Of a DNA stretch of 64,000 bases, positions 53,521 through 62,975 are shown piece after piece. The first letter of the stretch is position 1, and each line of letters starts with the position of its first letter. The position numbers were made by a program, and so were the translations under genes. The stretch spans positions 186,001 to 250,000 of the forward strand of contig NZ_JAEINN010000002.1 in assembly GCF_016342405.1 (NCBI RefSeq). Direction: 5' to 3'. This DNA is from Maridesulfovibrio ferrireducens (lineage in GTDB: Bacteria > Desulfobacterota > Desulfovibrionia > Desulfovibrionales > Desulfovibrionaceae). The notes below the pieces were generated by a model. It was not told where the DNA came from and searched no databases. It saw only the letters and a program-made list of their open reading frames with translations.

Positions 53521-53655
53521 ATGATGGATTGGTGGGGAACACTTCCGGTTTTTTGGCAAGGCTTTATTGTTGGCGGCGTGGTTGTCCCGCTTTCTATTGT
53601 GTTAATTGAGATTGTTGTAAAAATGGTCTTGTCCCGGAAAGTCATACTGAAATAA
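53521..53655 (+). CDS. Small single-pass membrane protein (44 residues)
   Basis: This 44-residue open frame follows AGAAGGA at suitable spacing (two adjacent ATG codons, 53521 and 53524). It reads MMDWWGTLPVFWQGFIVGG then VVVPLSIVLIEIVVKMVL and ends SRKVILK. One hydrophobic helix with a basic C-terminus is typical of tiny inner-membrane proteins. The family is not recognised. It stands alone, with no partner within 240 bases on its strand. Confidence 0.55.
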   Translation: MMDWWGTLPVFWQGFIVGGVVVPLSIVLIEIVVKMVLSRKVILK

Positions 53656-53798
53656 GGTTATAGCTTCTAATCTTATCTTTCTAAATAAAGCTGTTAAGGA
53701 TTTACGTTGTTAATGCACCGTGAACCCTTTTTTTATAAGTTATAATTGCGAATTTTAATTGAGTTTAAAAAAGTTTTTAAAAATAACCCCGAAATTCA

Positions 53799-53827
53799 TT
53801 GACAATGAAAGTCAATATCAATACATT
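53799..53827 (+). promoter_or_regulatory. Promoter overlapped by a Fur-box-like sequence
   Basis: TTGACA (53799-53804) and TACATT (53822-53827) are separated by exactly 17 bases. Positions 53801-53819 match the classic 19-bp Fur box at 15 of 19 positions (GACAATGAAAGTCAATATC). The box covers both -35 and spacer, so a repressor bound there would block RNA polymerase. It lies 74 bases before the TPR gene. Confidence 0.6.
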
Positions 53828-53900
53828 GTGCTCGTTGAGTGTGTCGATGAAAACAAATTATTAGATTGAAATAAGATATTAGATTTGAAAGGAGTCAGTT

Positions 53901-54212
53901 ATGTGTAGTTTCAGCAATGCTTGGAAATTGAACAGGGAAGGAATGGCCGCTTGTAATGAAGGAGATTTTGAAAAAGCTGAGGATAGTCTTCTAGAGGCTA
54001 TCAGGTTGGCTTCATGTAAATCTCGTAAAATTCACCGGGCAACAATGTTTAACAATTTATCAGTAATATATCAGATGAGTGGTAGAATAAACGATGCCGT
54101 ACAAGCTTATAGTTCTGCGATCAGTTACTTAAATCCAGAACATAAAGGTCAAGCCGCGTTGATTGCCAGAATGAAAGGTAAGCTTGAATCTCTGAAAGAT
54201 ATTGCAGCGTAA
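53901..54212 (+). CDS. Small TPR-repeat protein, probably iron-regulated
   Basis: This 103-residue cytosolic protein starts with AAAGGAG before ATG. It contains two to three TPR motifs: KLNREGMAACNEGDFEKAEDSLLEAIRLA, then ATMFNNLSVIYQMSGRINDAVQAYSSAISYL, and a capping helix AALIARMKGKLESLKD. TPRs mediate protein-protein contacts; the partner is unknown. Upstream is a promoter overlapped by a Fur-like box, so iron limitation probably induces it. It is a one-gene unit closed by a strong terminator. Confidence 0.8.
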   Translation: MCSFSNAWKLNREGMAACNEGDFEKAEDSLLEAIRLASCKSRKIHRATMFNNLSVIYQMSGRINDAVQAYSSAISYLNPEHKGQAALIARMKGKLESLKDIAA

Positions 54213-54232
54213 CAATAGCCTATTCTATTTTT

Positions 54233-54278
54233 AATAAACCGGAAAATCTGAGAGGGTTTTCCGGTTTATTTTTTTTTA
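54233..54278 (+). terminator. Intrinsic terminator after TPR gene
   Basis: AATAAACCGGAAAA pairs with TTTTCCGGTTTATT around TCTGAGAGGG, then a run of T. Confidence 0.9.
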
Positions 54279-54334
54279 CAAAATCAATTATCCATATATT
54301 TTAGTCTAATTTATAAAGGAATCCTTAACAGGGC

Positions 54335-54362
54335 TTGACTTTGTGTGGAAACTGCCTAAATA
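54335..54362 (+). promoter_or_regulatory. Probable sigma-70 promoter of tig
   Basis: TTGACT, 16-base spacer, TAAATA; about 120 bases before the trigger factor start. Confidence 0.5.
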
Positions 54363-54482
54363 ATCCCAGTTCTTTTGCTATATATTGTGAAAGGGTTCAC
54401 TTGCCTTTTTTATAGCATTGCTTACGTACACAACCGTCGTATTTTCGAGCACGGCGAATATATTTTAGAAGGAGTACTTAAA

Positions 54483-55790
54483 ATGGAATTTAATATTGAA
54501 GAGACATCCCCGGTAGAAAGAGCTGTTAAAGTTGTTGTTCCAGCAGAAGAAGTTGGCGCAGCCCTTGATGCGACTATCGCTTTGTATAAAGTTCAGACAC
54601 CTATTAAAGGATTCAGAAAGGGCAAGGTCCCTGCTTCTGTCGTTCAGTCTAAGTACAAAAAACAGATTGTAACCGAAGCAACAACTGATCTGATTAACTA
54701 CCAGATCAATGAAATTCTTAATGGTCAGTCTATCGTGCCTGTTTCCAAAATTGATGTTGATGCAGCTGAACTTGTTAGAGGCGAAGACTTCAATTACACT
54801 ATTTCATTTGAAATTGTTCCTGAATTTGATACCCCTGTATACCTTGGCCTTGCTGTTGAAGAAGAACGTGCTGAAGTTGCTGAAAGTGAACTGAAAGACG
54901 TTGAAACAAGACTTCTCCAGAATATGGCTACTATTGCACCTATCGAGGATGATCGTCCTGCAAAAGACGGCGAACTTGCTTCTGTCACTTTCTCTGCTGA
55001 AATGGACGGACAGCCTATTCCCGGTGTTCAGGCTGACAACTTCGACCTTCCCATCGGTGAAGGGCATTCTTTGAAAGAATTTGAAGAGTACGTAAAGACT
55101 CTTAAGTCCGGCGAATCCGGACAGACTGATATTACTTTCCCTGATGATTTCATCAACGCTGAATTGGCAGGTAAGACAGCAACTATGAAAGTTACTGTTC
55201 ATGCAATTAAAGAGCGTAAAATGCCTGAATTGACTGATGAGATTGTTAAGCAGATCGGCGGTTTTGAATCCGTTGATAAAATGCGTGAAATCATTAAACA
55301 GTCCTACACTGCTAACCGTAAACAGCTTTGCAAGAGCACCGCTCTGACCAAACTGATCAGTAGCATTGTTAAGGATCTTGACTTCCCGCTTCCTCCTTCT
55401 CTTCTTGCCGACCGCACAGACCGTATGGTTGCTGACGTTATTACCCGCGCTGAACGTTCAGGACGCAGCTTTGAATCTATTGGTAAGAGCATGGAAGAAC
55501 TTCGCGCAGAACAGGCTACTCTTGCAGAAGAAAGTGTCCGCACTGAAATCTTCCTTCTTACTGTTTCCAACCGTGAAGAACTCACCGTTGAACCTCAGGA
55601 AGTTGAGGGAGCTCTTCAGCAGATCGCTCAGCAGACACGTCAGGACTTAAATTCTGTCAAGTCTTACTATGAAGAAAACAATCTTCTTATGCCTCTGAAA
55701 GATAGACTTCTTGCTGATAAAGCTGCTGAGTTCATCTACGAAAATGCAAGTGTTACTGAAGTAGAGCCTGAAACAAAGGGTGACAAGTAA
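54483..55790 (+). CDS. tig: Trigger factor (ribosome-associated chaperone, peptidyl-prolyl isomerase)
   Basis: The start is at ATG 54483, giving 435 residues (usual length 430-450); AGGAG precedes it, while the longer open frame upstream has none. The N-terminal ribosome-binding domain shows the signature GFRKGKVP at about residues 43-50. The PPIase domain lies at about 150-240 (PAKDGELASVTFSAEMDG, LKSGESGQTDITFP), and a long helical C-terminal chaperone domain follows. It binds nascent chains at the ribosome exit. It heads the tig-clpP-clpX-lon cluster and has its own terminator, so clpP is probably transcribed also from its own promoter. Confidence 0.95.
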   Translation: MEFNIEETSPVERAVKVVVPAEEVGAALDATIALYKVQTPIKGFRKGKVPASVVQSKYKKQIVTEATTDLINYQINEILNGQSIVPVSKIDVDAAELVRGEDFNYTISFEIVPEFDTPVYLGLAVEEERAEVAESELKDVETRLLQNMATIAPIEDDRPAKDGELASVTFSAEMDGQPIPGVQADNFDLPIGEGHSLKEFEEYVKTLKSGESGQTDITFPDDFINAELAGKTATMKVTVHAIKERKMPELTDEIVKQIGGFESVDKMREIIKQSYTANRKQLCKSTALTKLISSIVKDLDFPLPPSLLADRTDRMVADVITRAERSGRSFESIGKSMEELRAEQATLAEESVRTEIFLLTVSNREELTVEPQEVEGALQQIAQQTRQDLNSVKSYYEENNLLMPLKDRLLADKAAEFIYENASVTEVEPETKGDK

Positions 55791-55818
55791 CACTTACGTT
55801 TTGCTATAGACAAAAAAT

Positions 55819-55853
55819 GGCGGCACGGTTTACAAAAACGTGCCGCCTTTTTT
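55819..55853 (+). terminator. Intrinsic terminator after tig
   Basis: GGCGGCACG pairs with CGTGCCGCC around GTTTACAAAAA, followed by TTTTTT. Confidence 0.92.
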
Positions 55854-55944
55854 CTTTATCCGGGAAAAAGGTTGTCTATGATCGTATATCTCGTTAACTA
55901 CTGAAATTAGAAAGGGCTGAAATCGGTTTTGTTCCGATTTATAC

Positions 55945-55973
55945 TTGTACTTGGGCTTTCAAATGATTAGAAT
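55945..55973 (+). promoter_or_regulatory. Probable sigma-70 promoter of clpP-clpX
   Basis: TTGTAC, 17-base spacer, TAGAAT. A 7-bp hairpin, AAATCGG/CCGATTT, lies just upstream (about 55919-55940). The start codon is about 100 bases downstream. Confidence 0.5.
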
Positions 55974-56075
55974 ATTTTTTTGGTAAAATGGCCCTTATGA
56001 AGGGTGGTTGAATTCATAATTGTGAGAATTTTACCCTTCTTAATTATATTACATTTCTTCTCCCGGGAGATATTG

Positions 56076-56684
56076 ATGTCTGGAACTATACCTATTGTTA
56101 TTGAAACTACCGGACGCTCTGAACGCGCTTACGATATTTACTCACGCCTTCTAAAAGATCGAATTATAGTACTTGGAAGCGCGATTGATGATCATGTTGC
56201 AAGTGTTATTTGCGCACAGTTACTTTTTCTGGAATCGGAAGATCCTGAAAAAGAAATTTATATGTACATCAATTCCCCCGGCGGGTCCGTAACTGCCGGT
56301 TTGGCAATTTATGATACCATGCAATACATTTCAGCACCTGTGGCAACCCTTTGTATGGGCCAGGCTGCAAGCATGGGCGCATTTCTTTTATGTGCCGGAG
56401 AGAAAGGAAGCCGCTATTCTCTGCCGAACAGTCGTATCCTTATTCATCAGCCTTTGGGCGGTGCACAGGGACAGGCTACTGATATTGAAATTCAGGCGAA
56501 AGAGATTCTTAGACTAAAGGCGAACCTGAATGCCATCATGGCTGAGAACACAGGAAAGAGCCTTGATGAAATTCAGAAAGATACGGATCGCGACTTTTTC
56601 ATGTCAGCCGAAGAGGCCATTGAGTATGGTCTTATTGATAAAGTTCTAACTTCGCGTGGCAAACTTGAAGCCAAGGAAGGTTAA
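56076..56684 (+). CDS. clpP: ATP-dependent Clp protease proteolytic subunit
   Basis: The start is at ATG 56076 ([20 protein letters not shown]), 202 residues, with GGGAGA before it. The catalytic triad is visible: Ser in [12 protein letters not shown], His in ILIHQPLGG and Asp in TDRDFFMSA. The N-terminal axial loop and the [19 protein letters not shown] oxyanion region are intact. Fourteen subunits form the chamber fed by ClpX, encoded six bases downstream. No propeptide beyond a few residues. Confidence 0.97.
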   Translation: MSGTIPIVIETTGRSERAYDIYSRLLKDRIIVLGSAIDDHVASVICAQLLFLESEDPEKEIYMYINSPGGSVTAGLAIYDTMQYISAPVATLCMGQAASMGAFLLCAGEKGSRYSLPNSRILIHQPLGGAQGQATDIEIQAKEILRLKANLNAIMAENTGKSLDEIQKDTDRDFFMSAEEAIEYGLIDKVLTSRGKLEAKEG

Positions 56685-56690
56685 TTCCTG

Positions 56691-57941
56691 ATGAGTAAAG
56701 ATAAAAAAGGTTCAGGACAGGACCTTCATTGCTCCTTTTGTTCTAAATCTCAGGATGAGGTTCAGAGACTGATTGCCGGACCTGATGTTTATATCTGTGA
56801 TGAATGTGTTCAACTTTGTAATGACATCATGGCACAGGAAGCGGTTAGCGAGGAGTTTGATGCAGGAAATCTGCTGTCTCCTCAAGAAATTAAAGAATTG
56901 CTTGATGAATATGTTATCGGACAGGACCATGCTAAAAAGATTTTGGCGGTTGCTGTTCATAATCATTACAAGCGTGTATTTTATACTAAATCAGGTACTG
57001 ATGATGTTGAAATCGATAAAAGCAACATCCTTTTAATCGGCCCTACCGGATCTGGTAAGACTCTGTTAGCTCAGACTCTCGCAAGAGTTTTAAAAGTACC
57101 TTTTGCAATTGCTGATGCTACAACTCTCACCGAAGCAGGTTATGTTGGTGAAGATGTTGAAAATATTCTTGTTCAGCTTTTGCAGAATGCTGATTATGAT
57201 ATTGAATCAGCTTCCCGCGGAATTATCTATATCGATGAAATAGACAAAATATCCCGTAAGGGTGACGGCCCGTCTATCACTCGTGATGTTTCCGGTGAAG
57301 GTGTTCAGCAGGCATTGTTGAAAATAATTGAAGGAACCGAAGCTAATATTCCTCCTAAGGGCGGTCGTAAGCATCCTCAGCAGGAATTTATCAGACTTGA
57401 TACTTCGAATATTCTATTTATTCTTGGCGGTGCATTTATCGGGCTTGATTCGATTGTACAGCAGAGATTGCAGGGAGCCGGAATCGGTTTCGGAGCAAAT
57501 GTTGAATCCAAAAAAGAATTGGGTATCAGCGAAATGTTCCGTAAATCAGAACCAGCTGACCTTGTTAAATTTGGTTTAATTCCCGAATTTGTTGGGCGTA
57601 TTCCTGTTCAGACAGCTTTATCAGAGTTGACTGAAGAAGATCTTGTCCGCATTCTTCAGGAACCTAAGAACGCTCTGGTTAAACAATACAAAAAAATGTT
57701 TGATCTGGATGGAGTCCGTTTGACTTTTACAGCGAATGCTCTTGTCAGCATTGCCAGTCTGGCTGTTAAAAGAAAAACAGGTGCCCGTGGTCTTAGAAAT
57801 GTTCTTGAATCAATCATGCTTGATATAATGTATACGCTTCCTTCCCTCACTGGAGTGAAAGAGTGTGTTATCAATAAAAGTGTGGTTGAAACGGGAATGG
57901 AACCCTTGCTGTTTTTTCAAAACGAAGTAAAAAGTGCATAA
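56691..57941 (+). CDS. clpX: ClpX ATPase, substrate-unfolding subunit of ClpXP
   Basis: 416 residues, the usual length. The N-terminal zinc-binding domain has Cys pairs CSFCSK and CDECVQLC. Next come AAA+ Walker A GPTGSGKT, Walker [10 protein letters not shown], sensor and arginine-finger regions, and the GIGFGANV loop containing the IGF tripeptide that docks on ClpP. It recognises tagged proteins, unfolds them and threads them into ClpP. It is co-transcribed with clpP (6-base gap) and closed by a strong terminator. Confidence 0.97.
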   Translation: MSKDKKGSGQDLHCSFCSKSQDEVQRLIAGPDVYICDECVQLCNDIMAQEAVSEEFDAGNLLSPQEIKELLDEYVIGQDHAKKILAVAVHNHYKRVFYTKSGTDDVEIDKSNILLIGPTGSGKTLLAQTLARVLKVPFAIADATTLTEAGYVGEDVENILVQLLQNADYDIESASRGIIYIDEIDKISRKGDGPSITRDVSGEGVQQALLKIIEGTEANIPPKGGRKHPQQEFIRLDTSNILFILGGAFIGLDSIVQQRLQGAGIGFGANVESKKELGISEMFRKSEPADLVKFGLIPEFVGRIPVQTALSELTEEDLVRILQEPKNALVKQYKKMFDLDGVRLTFTANALVSIASLAVKRKTGARGLRNVLESIMLDIMYTLPSLTGVKECVINKSVVETGMEPLLFFQNEVKSA

Positions 57942-57949
57942 ACTTCTCA

Positions 57950-57986
57950 GCGCCTCCAGTCGATAAAACTGGGGGCGCTTTTTTTT
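57950..57986 (+). terminator. Intrinsic terminator after clpX
   Basis: GCGCCTCCAGT pairs with ACTGGGGGCGC around CGATAAA, followed by eight T. Confidence 0.93.
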
Positions 57987-58160
57987 AGTTCGCCCGCCTT
58001 GATCAATTTTCTATATAATTTTTTCAATTTTTGTTATTTATTGATATTGCAATAAATATTCGTTTTTCGGTTTGACAAAACTGTTGTGGGTATTATTTCA
58101 AGTTCTTAAAGGTTTATAGTTAATTTTGAAAACTTTTCCAGATTAAAAGCAGGAGGATAA

Positions 58161-60614
58161 ATGTCGTCCACAATATTCGAAGGTGGCAACGAATCCGCCG
58201 AAAAAAATATTCTTCCAATGATGTCACTGCGGGAAGTCGTAATGTTCCCGCGTTCTATAGTACCTCTTTTTGTAGGGCGCGAGGCATCTATAAAAGCCAT
58301 TGAAGAAGCTATTTCGGAACATGACAAAAAGATTTTTCTTGTCACTCAGGAATTTCCAGAGAAGGAAAAACCTGAGCCTGAAGACCTTTTCAGGGTCGGT
58401 ACAGTAAGTAAAATTCTCCAGATGCTCAGACTTCCTGACGGCACAATTAAAGTCCTTTTTGAAGGTCTTTACCGTGCACAGTGGGATCCTCAGGCTGACG
58501 GGAAAACTTTTGATGATGTTTTTCCTCTGGTCAGTCTGGAAACGATTGAAGATCTTCCGGCTGATGTAAATGTTACAGAGGCGCTTGTCCGTTCTGTTCA
58601 CACCGCTCTTGAGAGTTTTGGGAAAGTTAATAAAAAGTTGGCTCCGGAAACTGTTCTGGCTATTTCGACCATTCGAACAGCTGGAAAGTTAGCTGATTCA
58701 ATTATGCCTCATCTTAAAGTCGAGTTTACCAAGAAGCAGGTTATTCTTGAAATGACTGACCCGCTTAAGAGACTTGAGGCTGTTTATGAACTTTTGCTGG
58801 GTGAAATTGAAATCGTGTCCATCGAAAAGCGTGTGAAAAATCGCGTGAAAGGGCAGATGGAAAAGAACCAGCGTGAATATTATCTTAACGAACAACTCAA
58901 AGCCATCAACAAAGAGATGGGACGCGAGGATGATCCGCAGTCGGAAGCTCAAGCTCTTGAAGAACAACTTGACGCTAAAAAGATGGATGATGAATCCCGC
59001 GAGCGCGTTCGTAAAGAAATTAAAAAACTTCGCCAGATGGCTCCTTCTTCCGCAGAATACACAGTTGTCCGTAACTATGTTGACTGGATTATGGAGCTGC
59101 CTTGGAACGAATATAAAAAAGTTGAACTTAATATTGCAGAAGCCCGTAATATCCTGGATGAAGATCATTATGGTCTTGAGAAGCCGAAAGAGCGCATTCT
59201 CGAATATATGGCTGTTCAGTCTCTTGTTGAAACAATAAAGGGACCGATTCTCTGTTTTGTTGGTCCTCCCGGAGTTGGTAAGACTTCTATCGCCCGGTCC
59301 ATTGCAAGAGCTATGGATCGTGAGTTTGTTCGTCTGTCTCTCGGTGGTGTGCGCGATGAGGCCGAGATCAGAGGTCATCGCCGTACATATGTCGGAGCGC
59401 TTCCCGGTAAGATCATTCATTCACTCAGACGTTGCGAATACAGCAACCCCGTTATCTGTCTTGATGAAGTTGATAAAATGAGCACTGATTTCAGAGGCGA
59501 TCCTTCTTCTGCCTTGCTTGAAGTCCTTGATCCTGAGCAGAACGGAACCTTTAGTGATCATTACCTTGATTTGGACTATGATCTTTCAAAGATCTTTTTC
59601 ATAACTACTGCTAATGATCTAAATTCTATTCCGGGTCCGTTGCAGGACAGAATGGAAATTATACGTCTTCCGGGGTATCTTGAAACTGAAAAAACTCAAA
59701 TAGCCAAGAAGTTTCTTTTGCCCAAACAGATCTCTGAGCACGGTTTAAAAACTGATAATATTGCTGTTTCTGACAGTGCTATGCTTGAGATTGTCCGTAC
59801 ATATACAAGAGAAGCCGGTGTTCGAAGTCTTGAACGTGAGATTGCTAAAATATGCCGCAAGACTGCAATGAAGATTGTTGAGGCTGACGATAAAGCTCAG
59901 AATATTCATGTAACAAAAAATAATCTTGCAAAGATACTGGGTGTTCATAAATACAGTCATGGCTCCAGTGAAGAAAAGTCTCTTATAGGTGTTGCCACAG
60001 GACTGGCTTATACTCAGGTCGGCGGCGAAATGCTTATGGTTGAAGTCGTTCTTATGCCGGGTAAAGGGAAAGTTGTTATCACCGGGAAGCTTGGCGAAGT
60101 TATGCAGGAGTCTGCACAGGCCGCTCTTTCATATATCCGCTCACGTTCGGACCTGTTCGGTTTGAAGCCTAACTTCCATGAGAAGATAGACATTCATGTT
60201 CATGTTCCCGAAGGGGCAATCCCTAAAGACGGACCTTCTGCGGGGATTACTCTTTGTACCGCGATGGCGTCAGCGTTTTTGAACGTGCCGGTGCGCCATG
60301 ATCTAGCCATGACAGGTGAAATTACGTTGCGTGGACGAGTCCTTCCCATCGGGGGGCTTAGAGAAAAACTGCTTGCCGCTCATAGAGGACTTTCAAAGGT
60401 AGTTCTTATTCCTGCTGAGAATGAAAAAGATCTTAAAGAAGTTCCAGATACAATTTTGAAAGATCTGGAAATTATCCCGGTTGAAAATATGGATCAGGTT
60501 TTAAGTCATGCTCTTGAAAGTCTGACGGCGGAAGAATTATTCAGAGGAAAGAATAACATTACTCCTATCGCCTTGACTCTTATAAAGGAGGAGTATCAGC
60601 CTCCTACTCATTAA
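58161..60614 (+). CDS. lon: ATP-dependent Lon protease
   Basis: 817 residues, starting at ATG 58161 behind AGGAGGA. Order: LAN substrate domain (about 15-205, [19 protein letters not shown]), coiled coil (about 210-310), AAA+ module with Walker [10 protein letters not shown] and Walker [10 protein letters not shown], and the protease domain with Ser in KDGPSAGI and Lys in [10 protein letters not shown]. It degrades damaged and regulatory proteins. It is transcribed apart from clpPX: about 175 AT-rich bases precede it, in which TTGACA (58072) has no well-spaced -10. A terminator follows. Confidence 0.97.
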   Translation: MSSTIFEGGNESAEKNILPMMSLREVVMFPRSIVPLFVGREASIKAIEEAISEHDKKIFLVTQEFPEKEKPEPEDLFRVGTVSKILQMLRLPDGTIKVLFEGLYRAQWDPQADGKTFDDVFPLVSLETIEDLPADVNVTEALVRSVHTALESFGKVNKKLAPETVLAISTIRTAGKLADSIMPHLKVEFTKKQVILEMTDPLKRLEAVYELLLGEIEIVSIEKRVKNRVKGQMEKNQREYYLNEQLKAINKEMGREDDPQSEAQALEEQLDAKKMDDESRERVRKEIKKLRQMAPSSAEYTVVRNYVDWIMELPWNEYKKVELNIAEARNILDEDHYGLEKPKERILEYMAVQSLVETIKGPILCFVGPPGVGKTSIARSIARAMDREFVRLSLGGVRDEAEIRGHRRTYVGALPGKIIHSLRRCEYSNPVICLDEVDKMSTDFRGDPSSALLEVLDPEQNGTFSDHYLDLDYDLSKIFFITTANDLNSIPGPLQDRMEIIRLPGYLETEKTQIAKKFLLPKQISEHGLKTDNIAVSDSAMLEIVRTYTREAGVRSLEREIAKICRKTAMKIVEADDKAQNIHVTKNNLAKILGVHKYSHGSSEEKSLIGVATGLAYTQVGGEMLMVEVVLMPGKGKVVITGKLGEVMQESAQAALSYIRSRSDLFGLKPNFHEKIDIHVHVPEGAIPKDGPSAGITLCTAMASAFLNVPVRHDLAMTGEITLRGRVLPIGGLREKLLAAHRGLSKVVLIPAENEKDLKEVPDTILKDLEIIPVENMDQVLSHALESLTAEELFRGKNNITPIALTLIKEEYQPPTH

Positions 60615-60641
60615 TTTATATCACTGAAATTGTTTTTGTGA

Positions 60642-60675
60642 AGGGTGTTCTCTTAAAGGGAGCACCCTTTTTTTA
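60642..60675 (+). terminator. Intrinsic terminator after lon
   Basis: GGGTGTTCTC pairs with GGGAGCACCC (two G-T) around TTAAA, then seven T. Confidence 0.9.
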
Positions 60676-60759
60676 TAAGCATTTTTTAACAGGTTTATTA
60701 TTAATCTTAGTTTGTGTTAGTGTGAGAAGAAAGGTGAATTGATATAAAAAAGATAAATT

Positions 60760-61917
60760 ATGAATCACATAAAACTAAAAAAGATAATTGTAACATTCAT
60801 TTTTATCATAGCACTTGGGATAGCTGTGAGGACTGCTGTTTCAGCTTCTACAAGTGCGACTGATCGTAATGAACTTGAAACAGCTTTTAAAGGTGCTGTA
60901 CAGGAGCTTCATATTCCAGGAGGGGTTATGTTTATTCGTAGTCCTACTGGAGAGCGATGGGCTTTTTCTGCTGGAGTAAGGACTATCAGCCGTGGTGGGC
61001 CATTGGTTCCCATGACTTCAAATTTAAAATTTAGAATAGGAAGCATAACTAAAACATTTGTTGCATCAGTAATGCTCATGCTTGTGCAGGAAGGAATTGT
61101 AAATCTTGATACTCTTGTGCGTGATGTTTTGCCCGGAGTTATCGAAGAGGATGATAACGTTACAATTCGTCAGCTTTTACAAATGAGAAGCGGACTCGGA
61201 AATTTTTCAACCGATAAATTATTTTTAAAAAATTTTAGAAAACAGCCGTGGAAATCATGGTCTCCTGTCGAACTCCTGTCTTTTAGTCCTGATAAAAAAT
61301 CTAGATCAGTTTCCAATGTTTCCTTCGATTCAAGTTATTCTTTTGAGTACAGTAATTCAAATTACGTTGTGCTTGGGTTGATTATTGAAAAACTCACCAA
61401 AGACAAAATTGAAAATCAGATATACCGCAGAATTTTGAAACCTTTAAAACTGAAAAATACGTCCTTTCCAACCCGCAGTTCCAGTTTGTCCGAGCCTTAC
61501 GCAAAAGGGTATGATTTCAATCCGGTAACTGGAGAAGTTACTAACTTGAGTCAGAGGATTAATCCTTCGTGGGCATGGGGTTCTGGAAACGGTGTTTCAA
61601 CGGCACAAGATTTAATGAAATGGCTTAGGGCTTATTTAAACGGATTCAAAATTGATGAGAGTTTACTGAGCGAGCAGATGAAACTGATTCCGACAGGTTT
61701 TTCGGGCGTTTCGTATGGTCTTGGAGTAATGAGTAAGCATGGAGCCATTGGTCATAATGGTAATTATGCAGGAATATACACTTCAATTGCATGTAGATTC
61801 AGAGGTTATGATTTTGTTATTTTAACAAATGGCCAATCAAACGGAGGAGGGAGTGATGCCACTGCTGAATCTGTTTTTTGGCAGGTCGTTAATAATTCGG
61901 GTCTTTTCAAAAACTAA
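60760..61917 (+). CDS. Exported serine hydrolase, beta-lactamase / DD-peptidase fold
   Basis: 385 residues with an N-terminal signal or anchor segment (IIVTFIFIIALGIAVRTAVSA). The class C-type motifs are complete: SxxK in GSITKTFVAS, YxN in YSNSNYVV, and HxG in IGHNGNYAG. Family members include DD-carboxypeptidases, esterases and AmpC-like enzymes; the substrate cannot be told. It should act in the periplasm. The ribosome site is weak. Its last 11 bases overlap the end of the convergent gene on the other strand. Confidence 0.85.
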   Translation: MNHIKLKKIIVTFIFIIALGIAVRTAVSASTSATDRNELETAFKGAVQELHIPGGVMFIRSPTGERWAFSAGVRTISRGGPLVPMTSNLKFRIGSITKTFVASVMLMLVQEGIVNLDTLVRDVLPGVIEEDDNVTIRQLLQMRSGLGNFSTDKLFLKNFRKQPWKSWSPVELLSFSPDKKSRSVSNVSFDSSYSFEYSNSNYVVLGLIIEKLTKDKIENQIYRRILKPLKLKNTSFPTRSSSLSEPYAKGYDFNPVTGEVTNLSQRINPSWAWGSGNGVSTAQDLMKWLRAYLNGFKIDESLLSEQMKLIPTGFSGVSYGLGVMSKHGAIGHNGNYAGIYTSIACRFRGYDFVILTNGQSNGGGSDATAESVFWQVVNNSGLFKN

Positions 61918-62212
61918 AGCTTAGTCCCACCCCAACGTCACGCCCTTTTTTTTCAGGGGTAATCCTCTGATTGTTTTTTGGTGTATTTTCGTTATGTTCA
62001 AAAAGAAGACCTGCACTAACCCCTTCTGATATTTTAACATCATCGTGCGGTTTAAATTGTTTTTCAATATTATCCTTCATTAAAGAGGTCTTTTTACTTG
62101 AATCCTGTTTAACGGTTAAATCATTTCCCAGATTAATTTCAGCAGCCTGAACTTGAATTGCTGCTATTGATAGAATTAAGGATATTATTAATGTGATGGT
62201 GAATTTAGACAT
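61907..62212 (-). CDS. Small exported protein, paralogue A
   Basis: The start is at ATG 62212 (MSKFTITLIISLILSIAAI), giving 101 residues with a signal peptide cleaved near VQAAEI; the longer open frame upstream has no signal logic. The mature part is charged, with KISEGVSAGLLFEHNE and a C-terminus TPEKKGRDVGVGLSFSF. The ending in alternating hydrophobic residues and a terminal Phe resembles outer-membrane beta strands, but the protein is too short for a barrel. It is paralogous to the gene at 62406. Unknown function. Confidence 0.65.
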   Translation of the reverse strand: MSKFTITLIISLILSIAAIQVQAAEINLGNDLTVKQDSSKKTSLMKDNIEKQFKPHDDVKISEGVSAGLLFEHNENTPKNNQRITPEKKGRDVGVGLSFSF

Positions 62213-62405
62213 ATGATATTTTTCTTGAATTTGTATAAAATTGTTAAAATTTTTTCTTTCATTATTAATATAAGAAATATGAAGCATTAGTATAAAATCA
62301 ATAAACTTAAAGTTTGAATAATGAGTATTATTATATTCAATAATATTTTCGTTATAAATGGGTGCTCATTAACATGGAGGGAAGCACGTAATTAAGACGA
62401 TTTTT

Positions 62406-62714
62406 TTAAAAGCTGAAACTGAATCCCAGTCCAAGGCCGAATCCCTGTTTCTCGGGGGTATAGCTCTGACTGTTTTCAGGAATATTCGAATCAAGTCCGA
62501 AGATGAACCCGGCGCTTACTCCCTCAGATATGTTAAAACTATTAGTAACTTTAGAGTTATTAGTCAGACGACTTGTATTGCGGGAATTGTTTTTTTCAGT
62601 ATCAAGCCTGATAGTAAGCTCTTTCCCTGCATAACGTTCTGCAGCCTGAATTGAGGCTGTAGTCAGTCCTATAAGTATAATAGTTGTTATGATTATGATG
62701 ATCGTTTTCCACAT
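62406..62714 (-). CDS. Small exported protein, paralogue B
   Basis: This 102-residue protein has a signal peptide (MWKTIIIIITTIILIGLTTA) cleaved near IQAAER. The mature part shares NISEGVSAGFIFGLDSN and TPEKQGFGLGLGFSFSF with the neighbour at 61907, so the two are a tandem duplication that has diverged strongly. AAGGAAGG stands upstream of the ATG. The function is unknown; the terminal Phe suggests periplasmic or outer-membrane targeting. Confidence 0.7.
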   Translation of the reverse strand: MWKTIIIIITTIILIGLTTASIQAAERYAGKELTIRLDTEKNNSRNTSRLTNNSKVTNSFNISEGVSAGFIFGLDSNIPENSQSYTPEKQGFGLGLGFSFSF

Positions 62715-62831
62715 AAAATCACCTTCCTTTTATGGCTCGCGGAAAAATTTTCTGAGACCTCCTTTCTGTATATAATTTATACAAGAAACAGACCGTCTTG
62801 GTATAAAACTAATAAATTTAAGGAGTGCGAA

Positions 62832-62951
62832 ATGGGGATTTTTTTTAAGGGAAAAAAGTGCACTGGGAATTGTAAATTCAGGAAAGCGAATCTGGATTGC
62901 AATGCAAAAAAAGAGCCTGAAGATGAATGTCTTCAGGCTCTTTTTTTGTAG
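62832..62951 (+). CDS. Possible 39-residue Cys-containing protein
   Basis: An open frame starts at ATG 62832 behind AAGGAG at good spacing; TATAAA-like sequence lies about 20-30 bases upstream. It reads MGIFFKGKKCTGNCKFRKA, then NLDCNAKKEPEDECLQALFL, with four Cys that might bind metal. Its end runs through the bidirectional terminator stem, which is unusual and weakens the case. I regard it as a candidate only. Confidence 0.35.
   Translation: MGIFFKGKKCTGNCKFRKANLDCNAKKEPEDECLQALFL
62905..62947. terminator. Bidirectional intrinsic terminator before M23 gene end
   Basis: AAAAAGAGCCTGAAGA pairs with TCTTCAGGCTCTTTTT around TGAATG. It has T or A runs on both sides, so it can stop transcription from either direction; it closes the M23 gene on the minus strand. 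Confidence 0.9.
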
Positions 62952-62975
62952 TATTATGTTTTAATAATTAACTGT

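Noticed and set aside
58072-58096. TTGACA...TATTAT as the lon promoter
   Set aside because: The spacer is only 13 bases, too short for a normal sigma-70 promoter; no heat-shock consensus could be recognised either.
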